Assembly: GCA_025455945.1 (NCBI GenBank)
Contig: JALOLN010000197.1
Location: forward strand, 1 to 7,108
Source: Actinomycetes bacterium
Lineage (GTDB): Bacteria > Actinomycetota > Actinomycetes > Prado026
Length of the DNA: 7,108 bases
Direction: 5' to 3'
Of this stretch, positions 1-5,231 are shown in pieces. Numbering within the stretch: the stretch's first letter is position 1; each line of letters opens with the position of its first letter. The position numbers and the translations under genes were made by a program. The notes under the pieces were generated by a model. That model worked only from the letters and a program-made list of their open reading frames with translations, did not search any database and was not told the origin of the DNA.

Positions 1-56
1 AGCAGGCGGAGCTGGCGAAGAAGCTCGAGGACCTCAAGGCGAAGTCCGGTTCCTGA
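1..56 (+). CDS. 3' end of a gene upstream of pstC, probably pstS (phosphate-binding protein), partial
   Basis: Reading from base 3, the frame gives QAELAKKLEDLKAKSGS and stops at TGA 54-56. Only this lysine/glutamate-rich, helix-like C-terminal tail is inside the window. The gene before pstC in actinobacterial phosphate operons is usually pstS, which encodes the secreted or lipid-anchored phosphate-binding protein that delivers substrate to PstCA. That identity rests on gene order, because the tail has no diagnostic motif. The 35 bp before the pstC start show no terminator, which fits co-transcription. An unrelated protein cannot be excluded. Confidence 0.55.
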   Translation, partial: QAELAKKLEDLKAKSGS

Positions 57-91
57 CCGGATCCGCTGAGACGATCTGAGAGCATCCCGCA

Positions 92-1057
92 GTGAGCACC
101 CTGCAGACGCAGACCGAGGCGGCCTCGGGGGCACCTGAACCGGTGTCCCTGAGGCCGTCGCGGCCGCGCCGTTTCGAGAAGCTGGTCCACCTCAGCCTCA
201 TCGGCGCGGCCCTGGTCTCGGTGGCGACGACGATCGGCATCGTCTTGTCGTTCGTCCCGCCCAACCTGGAGTTCTTCCGCCAGGTCCCGCCGCTGGACTT
301 CCTCCTCGGCACCAACTGGGCGCCGACGTTCACCCCGTCGTCGTTCGGCGTCCTGCCCCTGGTGTCGGCGACGCTGACGATCACGCTCATCGCGATGATC
401 GTCGCCGCGCCGCTCGGGCTCTCCACGGCCCTGTACCTCTCCGAGTACGCCCACCCCCGGCTGCGCCGGTGGCTCAAGCCGATCCTCGAGATCCTCGCCG
501 GCATCCCGACCGTGGTCTTCGGCTTCTTCGCGCTGGAGTTCGTCACGCCGCTGCTGCGCGACATCCTGGCGCCGTTCTTCGACGGCGAGCTGCCCGAGAT
601 CTTCAACGCGCTGTCCGCCGCCCTGGTCATGGGGATCATGATCATCCCCACCATCGCGTCGCTGTCCGAGGATGCGATGGCCGCGGTGCCCAACGCCCTG
701 CGGCAGGGCGCCTACGCCCTGGGCAGCACCAAGCGGCAGGTGTCGACCAAGGTCGTCGTCCCGGCCGCGTTCTCCGGCATCACCGCGGCGTTCGTCCTCG
801 GCATCTCCCGGGCGGTCGGCGAGACCATGATCGTCGCCGTGGCCGCCGGGCAGCGGCCCAACCTCACCTGGAACCCGCTCGAGGGCATGCAGACCATGAC
901 CGGCTTCATCGCGGCGATCGGCCAGGGCGACGTCCCGGTCGGCAGCCTCGAGTACGACACGATCTTCGCGGTCGGCCTGCTGCTCTTCGTGGCCACGTTC
1001 ATCATGAACATCTTCTCGATCCGGCTGGTCCGTCGCTTCCGCGAGGTGTACGAGTGA
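92..1057 (+). CDS. pstC: Phosphate ABC transporter permease PstC
   Basis: This 321-residue inner-membrane subunit pairs with PstA to form the channel of the Pst high-affinity phosphate importer. After a hydrophilic N-terminus (about residues 1-33) there are six hydrophobic segments near 35-55, 89-117, 130-150, 172-191, 226-251 and 290-310. The EAA coupling loop that docks on the ATPase is visible at about 194-222 (EDAMAAVPNALRQGAYALG). The GISRAVGETM segment (237-246) is typical of PstC. Length and layout match the family. GTG at 92 is chosen because it is preceded by a weak GAGAG element (78-82) and gives a normal-length N-terminus. The stop overlaps the pstA start by 4 bp (GTGA), which implies translational coupling. 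Confidence 0.95.
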   Translation: MSTLQTQTEAASGAPEPVSLRPSRPRRFEKLVHLSLIGAALVSVATTIGIVLSFVPPNLEFFRQVPPLDFLLGTNWAPTFTPSSFGVLPLVSATLTITLIAMIVAAPLGLSTALYLSEYAHPRLRRWLKPILEILAGIPTVVFGFFALEFVTPLLRDILAPFFDGELPEIFNALSAALVMGIMIIPTIASLSEDAMAAVPNALRQGAYALGSTKRQVSTKVVVPAAFSGITAAFVLGISRAVGETMIVAVAAGQRPNLTWNPLEGMQTMTGFIAAIGQGDVPVGSLEYDTIFAVGLLLFVATFIMNIFSIRLVRRFREVYE

Positions 1058-1953
1058 GCGCCGTCCAGACGACCCGCGCCCCCGAGCCCGTCCTCTCCCT
1101 CGCGGGGAAGGGCGAGTCGGTCGGCGACCGGGTCTTCCGCTACCTGCTGCTGACCGGCCTCGTCGTGGCCATCGTGTTCCTCGTCACGCTCATCACGTTC
1201 GTGATCCTGCGCGGCCTGCCCCGGCTGGACTCGCGGATCTGGCAGAACATGCCGACGCTGCGCAAGCCGGAGATGGCCGGCGCCCAGTCGGCGATCATGG
1301 GCACCATCTGGGTGGTGGGCACGACCGCGCTCGTCAGCATCCCCCTCGGCGTGGCCGCGGCGGTCTACCTCGAGGAGTTCGCCAACCCCAAGCGCCGGGT
1401 GAACCGGCTGATCGAGCTCAACATCCAGAACCTGGCGGCGGTGCCGTCGATCGTCTACGGCATCCTCGGCCTGGGGATCTTCGTCCGCGGCATGGGGCTG
1501 GGCTTCACCGTCCTCGCCGCGGCGCTGACCCTGACCCTGCTCATCCTGCCGACGGTCATCATCGCCACCCGTGAGGCGCTGCGAGCCGTGCCGCAGTCGA
1601 TCCGCCACGGCTCGCTCGCGCTCGGCGCCACCAAGCTGCAGACGATCATGCGCCAGGTGCTGCCCGCGGCCATCCCCGGCATCGCCACGGGCCAGATCCT
1701 GGCGCTCTCGCGGGCCATCGGCGAGGCGGCCCCGCTGCTGCTGCTCGGCGGCCTGGCCTTCGTCACGTTCAACCCGGACGGCCTGCTCAGCGACTACACC
1801 GTGCTGCCCATCCAGATCTACAACTGGATCAGCAACCCCAAGGAGGAGTTCCGCATCCTCGCCTCGGCGACGATCGTGGTGCTGCTCGTCATCCTGCTCG
1901 CGATGAACGCCTTCGCGATCTACCTCCGCAACCGGTTCCAGAAGCGGATCTGA
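1054..1953 (+). CDS. pstA: Phosphate ABC transporter permease PstA
   Basis: This is the second channel subunit of the Pst importer, 299 residues. The reading frame is open far upstream (back to base 469), but that part is out-of-frame pstC. The start chosen is GTG 1054, inside the pstC stop, giving (M)SAVQTTRAPEP. Hydrophobic segments lie near 30-53, 80-106, 127-145, 150-171, 203-237 and 270-290. The EAA loop is at about 173-196 (REALRAVPQSIRHGSLALGATK), followed by the family-typical ALSRAIGEAAPLL at 217-229. Tight packing with pstC and pstB indicates one mRNA and 1:1 PstC/PstA synthesis. No strong Shine-Dalgarno precedes the start, so initiation probably depends on ribosomes finishing pstC. 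Confidence 0.94.
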   Translation: MSAVQTTRAPEPVLSLAGKGESVGDRVFRYLLLTGLVVAIVFLVTLITFVILRGLPRLDSRIWQNMPTLRKPEMAGAQSAIMGTIWVVGTTALVSIPLGVAAAVYLEEFANPKRRVNRLIELNIQNLAAVPSIVYGILGLGIFVRGMGLGFTVLAAALTLTLLILPTVIIATREALRAVPQSIRHGSLALGATKLQTIMRQVLPAAIPGIATGQILALSRAIGEAAPLLLLGGLAFVTFNPDGLLSDYTVLPIQIYNWISNPKEEFRILASATIVVLLVILLAMNAFAIYLRNRFQKRI

Positions 1954-1958
1954 GAGGG
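1952..1958 (+). promoter_or_regulatory. Ribosome binding site of pstB
   Basis: GAGAGGG overlaps the pstA stop codon and lies 4 nt before GTG 1963. It is the best Shine-Dalgarno in the operon and fixes the pstB start. Confidence 0.55.
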
Positions 1959-1962
1959 CCCC

Positions 1963-2799
1963 GTGACCGAGACCACCTCACGCGTCCACCTGACGACGTC
2001 AGCCGAACGCCTCGCCAGCTTCGAGCCGGTGCTCGACGTGCGCTCCCTGCACGTCTTCTACGACGACTTCGAGGCCGTCCGCGGCGTCGACGCGACGTTC
2101 GGCCGGCGCCAGATCACCGCGATGATCGGCCCGTCGGGCTGTGGCAAGAGCACGGTGCTGCGCTGCTTCAACCGGATGAACGACCTCGTGCCCGGTGCCC
2201 GGGTGGAGGGGACGCTCACCTACCACGGCATGGACCTCTACGCCCCCGAGGTCGACCCGATTGAGGTGCGCCGCCGCATCGGCATGGTGTTCCAGAAGCC
2301 CAACCCGTTCCCGAAGTCGATCTACGACAACATCGCCTACGGCCCCCGGGTCAACAAGATGAAGCTCAACGAGCTCGACGACGTCGTCCAGCAGGCGCTG
2401 GAGAAGGCGGCGCTGTGGGACGAGGTCAAGGACCAGCTCGACAAGAGCGCGCTCGCCCTCTCCGGCGGCCAGCAGCAGCGGCTGTGCATCGCCCGGTGCA
2501 TCGCGGTGCAGCCCGAGGTCATCCTCATGGACGAGCCCTGTGCCTCCCTCGACCCGCTGGCGACGGCGAAGATCGAGGACCTCATGCAGGAGCTCGCGAA
2601 CGACTACACGATCATCATCGTCACGCACAACATGCAGCAGGCGGCGCGGGTCTCCGACCGGACGGCGTTCTTCACCGCCGAGGTCGACGAGGCCGGCGTC
2701 CGGTACGGGCGGCTCATCGAGATGGACGACACCCAGAAGATCTTCACGAACCCGGCCGACCAGCGGACCGAGGACTACATCTCGGGGCGGTTCGGCTGA
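1963..2799 (+). CDS. pstB: Phosphate ABC transporter ATP-binding protein PstB
   Basis: This is the cytoplasmic ATPase that powers phosphate import through PstCA, 278 residues, as usual for PstB. All nucleotide-binding motifs are intact: Walker [10 protein letters not shown] (56-64), Q-loop Q111 in [15 protein letters not shown], signature LSGGQQQR (166-173), Walker B VILMDEP (186-192) and switch histidine H222 in THNMQQ. PstB hallmarks CxSLDP after Walker B ([10 protein letters not shown]) and the C-terminal [20 protein letters not shown] separate it from other importer ATPases. It carries about 20 extra N-terminal residues before the core, and GTG 1963 is supported by a GAGAGGG site. It is the last gene of the operon. 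No phoU follows, and its final 25 bp are overlapped by a convergent small gene. Confidence 0.97.
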   Translation: MTETTSRVHLTTSAERLASFEPVLDVRSLHVFYDDFEAVRGVDATFGRRQITAMIGPSGCGKSTVLRCFNRMNDLVPGARVEGTLTYHGMDLYAPEVDPIEVRRRIGMVFQKPNPFPKSIYDNIAYGPRVNKMKLNELDDVVQQALEKAALWDEVKDQLDKSALALSGGQQQRLCIARCIAVQPEVILMDEPCASLDPLATAKIEDLMQELANDYTIIIVTHNMQQAARVSDRTAFFTAEVDEAGVRYGRLIEMDDTQKIFTNPADQRTEDYISGRFG

Positions 2800-2951
2800 C
2801 CATGCCCGCCGGCCGGCACCAGACCGAGCACGGCGTCGATCTCCGCGGTGGACATCGGCCCGTCGTGGGCGGACGCCGCGATGACGAGCTCGCCGTAGAG
2901 CTCGATCTCCTCCAGCGCGACCGCGTCGTGCAGGCGGGCGTCCGGCGTCAT
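2775..2951 (-). CDS. Small conserved-looking actinobacterial protein of unknown function (58 aa)
   Basis: I recognise no named family. The 58-residue acidic protein begins [18 protein letters not shown] and contains a predicted amphipathic helix ([15 protein letters not shown], about 13-27) followed by a second helix-like [11 protein letters not shown] (34-44). Short helical proteins with an [14 protein letters not shown] core and a DxVLGL segment look familiar to me from actinobacteria, but this is memory and not a search. The open frame extends 46 codons further upstream, but that part is antisense to the 76-codon + gene, so ATG 2951 is preferred. No Shine-Dalgarno is visible. A TANNNT element 7 nt upstream suggests a leaderless mRNA. 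Its 3' end overlaps the end of pstB by 25 bp, tail to tail. Confidence 0.72.
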   Translation of the reverse strand: MTPDARLHDAVALEEIELYGELVIAASAHDGPMSTAEIDAVLGLVPAGGHGQPNRPEM

Positions 2952-3180
2952 GGCTGACAGGCTAGGCGCGCCCAGCGGAAGGCGGCATGACCCGACCGGG
3001 CGGTTCGAGGACTGGTCACCCCTGCCCGCCCCCGCCCCCCACGAGGTCGAGCTCGTCGACGAGGGGGCGTTCACCGTCGCGGTGTGCACCGGCTGCGGCT
3101 GGCGCAGCTACGCCCGGCGGTCCCGGCCGCTGGCCCGGCGCGAGGGCGACGCCCACGTGGCGCAGTACCGCTCCGCCTGA
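2950..3180 (+). CDS. Small CxxC-containing hypothetical protein (76 aa)
   Basis: The function is unknown. The 76-residue product has a Pro-rich N-terminus, then HEVELVDEGAFTVAVCTGCGWRSYARR, a beta-hairpin-like stretch with C46-x2-C49 followed by an Arg-rich helix and H69. This resembles half of a zinc-ribbon or a small zinc-binding module, although only three candidate ligands are present. Codon use is strongly GC-rich at third positions in this frame from about 3000 onward, which supports real coding. The start is uncertain. ATG 2950 is the only in-frame candidate, but it has no Shine-Dalgarno and lies on the first codon of the divergent gene. A good GGAAGG site (2977-2982) precedes ATG 2987, which is in another frame. 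A short terminator-like stem follows the stop. Confidence 0.62.
   Translation: MADRLGAPSGRRHDPTGRFEDWSPLPAPAPHEVELVDEGAFTVAVCTGCGWRSYARRSRPLARREGDAHVAQYRSA
2959..2964 (-). promoter_or_regulatory. Possible -10 element for a leaderless mRNA of the 58-aa gene
   Basis: On the - strand this reads TAGCCT, a TANNNT -10 match ending 7 nt before ATG 2951, which would place the transcription start at or next to the A of ATG. No convincing -35 is seen. Leaderless mRNAs of this kind are common in actinobacteria, but the six-base match could be chance. Confidence 0.3.
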
Positions 3181-3191
3181 GCTTGCCGTCC

Positions 3192-3208
3192 GGGTCTGGA
3201 CCCCTTTT
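3192..3208 (+). terminator. Short GC stem with TTTT, possible intrinsic terminator of the 76-aa gene
   Basis: GGGT (3192-3195) can pair with ACCC (3200-3203) around CTGG, followed by C and TTTT (3205-3208). It begins 12 nt after the stop codon at 3180. The stem is short but the run of Ts is notable in so GC-rich a genome. It may act together with the larger dyad directly downstream. Confidence 0.35.
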
Positions 3209-3290
3209 CGATCACCTTCTCGCCCCGTGTGGCGGCGACCCGTACCGCAGACGGGGTGCGTCACGACGACACGGTGCGGGAAGGTGATCG
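3209..3290. repeat. Large imperfect palindrome between convergent genes, probable bidirectional terminator or mobile palindromic repeat
   Basis: Arms at 3209-3230 and 3269-3290 are inverted copies matching at 20 of 22 positions. The outer 11 bp are perfect (CGATCACCTTC against GAAGGTGATCG), with mismatches at arm positions 12 and 16. The 38-bp centre holds a smaller dyad, CCCGT (3239-3243) with ACGGG (3251-3255). The right arm ends 1 nt from the TAG stop of the - strand epimerase gene, the place expected for its terminator. There is no T-run on either side in the correct position (on the - strand it is followed by AAAA), so it would be a T-less actinobacterial type. A dispersed palindromic repeat is the alternative. 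Confidence 0.6.
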
Positions 3291-3291
3291 A

Positions 3292-4278
3292 CTACGACGC
3301 CAGCAGCCCCTGCGAGGCCAGCCAGGACTCGGTGCGCGCCATGCCCTCCTCGAGGTCGACCCGCGGCGACCAGCCCAGGTCGCGCACCCGGGCCGTCGCG
3401 TACTGGCCCCGCCGCATGAGGTAGCGGATCGACTCCCGCTCGAGGTCCAGCGCGTCCCGCCACCTCCTCGGCAGCCCCCGGCCGGCCCGGGCCATGGTCA
3501 GCGCGGCCTCCGCCGACAGCGACGGCACCCACCGGACGCCGAGCATCCGCTGGTAGTGGCCGAAGAAATCGTGGGCCAGGGTGCGGACGCCGTCCGTCAC
3601 GGTGTACGGCCGGCCGGCGGCCCCCTCCGCCAGCAGCCGCTCGACGGCGTCGAGGAGGTTCTCGACGTACACGTGGTTGACCAGCGCGTGCTCGGGGTCG
3701 ACGTAGAGGAACGTGCGACTGCGCAGGTGGCGCACCGGCCGCAGCGTCCAGGGCACGGACCCGGGGCCGTACACGTCACCGGGCCGCACCACGTAGACGT
3801 CCAGGACGCCGCGCTCGTGCAGCGGCAGCACCGCCCGCTCGGAGAGGATCTTCGTCCAGCAGTAGGGGTTGCCGGCGGGGTCGAGCGGGCCGTCCTCGCC
3901 GACGCCGTCCGGGTAGTCGAAGCCATGCACCATCACCGAGGACAGGTGGACCACGGACCGGACCCCCGCGGCGCGGGCGGCCAGCGCGACGTCGCGCGGG
4001 GCGTGCGCGTTGACGCGGACGAAGTCCGGCCAGTGCCCGCTCTCCGCGACCATGGCGGCGGTGTGGACGACGACGTCGCAGCCCTCGAGCAGCCTGCGGA
4101 CGGCGTCGGCGTCGGTGACCGCGCCGGTGACGAAGCGGCCGCCGGTGGCCTGCACGGCCGCGGCCCCGGACGGCGCGAGGTCCAGGCCGTGCACGACGCG
4201 GCCGCGCTCGGCGAACCGCCGGACGAACGCCGAGCCGATGAACCCCGAGGCCCCCGTGACGACAGCGCCAGCAGTCAT
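3292..4278 (-). CDS. NAD(P)-dependent epimerase/dehydratase, extended SDR family
   Basis: This 328-residue Rossmann-fold oxidoreductase probably acts on a sugar nucleotide, a sterol-like alcohol or a similar carbonyl or hydroxyl substrate. The substrate cannot be read from sequence. The nucleotide-binding motif is TGASGFIG (8-15), with D33 at the end of the second strand, which favours NAD(H). The active-site motif is Y139-x3-K143 (NPYCWTK), with the upstream serine pair in HLSSVMVHG (111-119). RPGDVYGPG (165-173) is typical of the epimerase/3-beta-HSD-like branch. The substrate domain after about residue 180 ends in the usual LGWSPRVDLEEGM segment. ATG overlaps the stop of the upstream SDR gene as ATGA, so the two are translationally coupled. 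No strong ribosome site is visible. A palindrome follows the stop. Confidence 0.9.
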   Translation of the reverse strand: MTAGAVVTGASGFIGSAFVRRFAERGRVVHGLDLAPSGAAAVQATGGRFVTGAVTDADAVRRLLEGCDVVVHTAAMVAESGHWPDFVRVNAHAPRDVALAARAAGVRSVVHLSSVMVHGFDYPDGVGEDGPLDPAGNPYCWTKILSERAVLPLHERGVLDVYVVRPGDVYGPGSVPWTLRPVRHLRSRTFLYVDPEHALVNHVYVENLLDAVERLLAEGAAGRPYTVTDGVRTLAHDFFGHYQRMLGVRWVPSLSAEAALTMARAGRGLPRRWRDALDLERESIRYLMRRGQYATARVRDLGWSPRVDLEEGMARTESWLASQGLLAS

Positions 4279-5093
4279 CGCGGGCTGCCCGGGCCGTGGA
4301 CCTGCTCGCTGACGCGCACCGCCTCCCGCACTCTGGCCTGGTTGCGGGCGCCGACCCGGTGGAAGAAGCCGGCCAGCCGCAGCGCCGGTCCGGGCACCGC
4401 CGCGATGAGCCGGACCTGCCCGCCCCGCCAGCGCGGCACCGCGCGGTACAGCTGGGGCCGGTCAAGCAGCGCCACGCCGGCAGCGGCGACCTGCTCAGGG
4501 GTCACCAGCTGCAGCCCGCTGAAGGTCATGGCCACCGCGGGGTCGTCCAGCAGCGGCTCGATCATCGGGGTGAGCATGCCGTCCGGGCAGAGCACCGACA
4601 GCCGGACGCCGGTGACCCCGTGGCCGCGTAGCTCCGCCTGCAGGCCGAGGGTCCAGGCGAGCATCCCGGCCTTGGTGGCGGCGTAGACGCACTCCCCGGG
4701 CACCGGCACCCACGAGGCCAGCGAGCCGACGTTGACGACGTGGCCGCGGCCGGTGGGGCCGTCGGTGCGCATGACCTCGACGGCGGCGCGGGTGCCGTTG
4801 ATGACGCCGAGCAGGTTGACCTCGACCACCCGGCGGACCTCGTCGTCCGGCTGGGTGGCGGCGTCCCCCGCGCCGAGGACGCCGGCGTTGTTCACCCATA
4901 CCCGCGGCCGGGTCTCGCGGGCCAGGTCGCGGCAGGCCTGCGGGTCCCGGACGTCGAGCGTGCGGTCGGTGCCCTGGACGTCGACGCCGACGACGTCGTA
5001 CCCCTTGGCGGCCAGCGCCCGGCACCAGGCCTGCCCCAGCCCACCCGCCGCACCGGTGACTACTGCTGTCGAGCCGTTCGTCCCCGTGCTCAT
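4275..5093 (-). CDS. Short-chain dehydrogenase/reductase, classical SDR family
   Basis: This 272-residue enzyme should catalyse NAD(P)(H)-dependent oxidation or reduction of an alcohol/ketone pair. Motifs are complete: TGAAGGLG cofactor loop (13-20), D38 after the second strand (GVDV, suggesting NAD(H) preference), NNAG (68-71), and the tetrad N93, S124, Y137, K141 (VYAATKAG). The residues after CPDGMLTP (169-176) form the substrate lid. The tail from about 233 (VPGPALRLAGFF) is a basic, partly hydrophobic extension that might touch a membrane or mediate oligomerisation. It is the first gene of a two-gene operon. Both partners are oxidoreductases, so they may act on successive or related substrates. 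ATG 5093 is preferred because a -10-like TAGAGT sits 6 nt upstream with no Shine-Dalgarno. Confidence 0.9.
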   Translation of the reverse strand: MSTGTNGSTAVVTGAAGGLGQAWCRALAAKGYDVVGVDVQGTDRTLDVRDPQACRDLARETRPRVWVNNAGVLGAGDAATQPDDEVRRVVEVNLLGVINGTRAAVEVMRTDGPTGRGHVVNVGSLASWVPVPGECVYAATKAGMLAWTLGLQAELRGHGVTGVRLSVLCPDGMLTPMIEPLLDDPAVAMTFSGLQLVTPEQVAAAGVALLDRPQLYRAVPRWRGGQVRLIAAVPGPALRLAGFFHRVGARNQARVREAVRVSEQVHGPGSPR

Positions 5094-5099
5094 GTCCGC

Positions 5100-5105
5100 A
5101 CTCTA
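5100..5105 (-). promoter_or_regulatory. Possible -10 element for a leaderless mRNA of the SDR operon
   Basis: On the - strand this reads TAGAGT, a TANNNT match ending 6 nt before ATG 5093, consistent with transcription starting at the start codon. No clear -35 lies 15-18 bp upstream. The 58-aa gene shows the same arrangement. Confidence 0.35.
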
Positions 5106-5142
5106 CGGTCCGCGCCCCGTGATCGACCGATGACGCAGGGTC

Positions 5143-5171
5143 TTGCCACAGCCCGGCACAGGGCGGACCAT
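5143..5171 (+). promoter_or_regulatory. Weak candidate promoter for the secreted multidomain enzyme
   Basis: TTGCCA (5143-5148, 5 of 6 to TTGACA) is followed after 17 bp by GACCAT (5166-5171, 3 of 6 to TATAAT). It would give a leader of about 50 nt containing the GGAAGGA ribosome site. The -10 is poor, so this is only the best match in the 138-bp divergent gap. I found no convincing Pho box there. Confidence 0.2.
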
Positions 5172-5216
5172 GGCCGAACGTCCGCACCACTCACGGGGGT
5201 CCCTCACCAACGTGCT

Positions 5217-5223
5217 GGAAGGA
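5217..5223 (+). promoter_or_regulatory. Ribosome binding site fixing the start at 5232
   Basis: GGAAGGA lies 8 nt before ATG 5232. It is the strongest Shine-Dalgarno in the window and selects this start, which also gives a complete signal peptide. Confidence 0.7.
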
Positions 5224-5231
5224 CACTCGCG

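Noticed and set aside
34..693. A 219-codon open frame on the - strand opposite pstC
   Set aside because: Its Ser/Thr/Arg-rich composition and lack of motifs mark it as an antisense shadow of pstC.
469..1053. In-frame upstream extension of pstA inside pstC
   Set aside because: The translation there is Arg/Ala/His-rich with no permease character and is simply pstC read in another frame. The GTG at 1054 gives a normal-length PstA.
3012..3022. A GGTCACCCCTG stretch resembling one unit of a Streptomyces-type PHO box
   Set aside because: Only one repeat unit is present and it lies inside a coding sequence, not before a phosphate gene.
3229..4686. A 485-codon open frame on the + strand opposite the SDR genes
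   Set aside because: Its product is low-complexity Arg/His/Val/Asp-rich, the usual antisense shadow in high-GC DNA. The - strand frames carry complete SDR motifs.
5094..5231. Possible Pho box in the divergent gap before the phosphoesterase-containing gene
   Set aside because: The nearest match (CCTCACCAA near 5202-5210) is a single poor unit without a direct repeat at 11-bp spacing.
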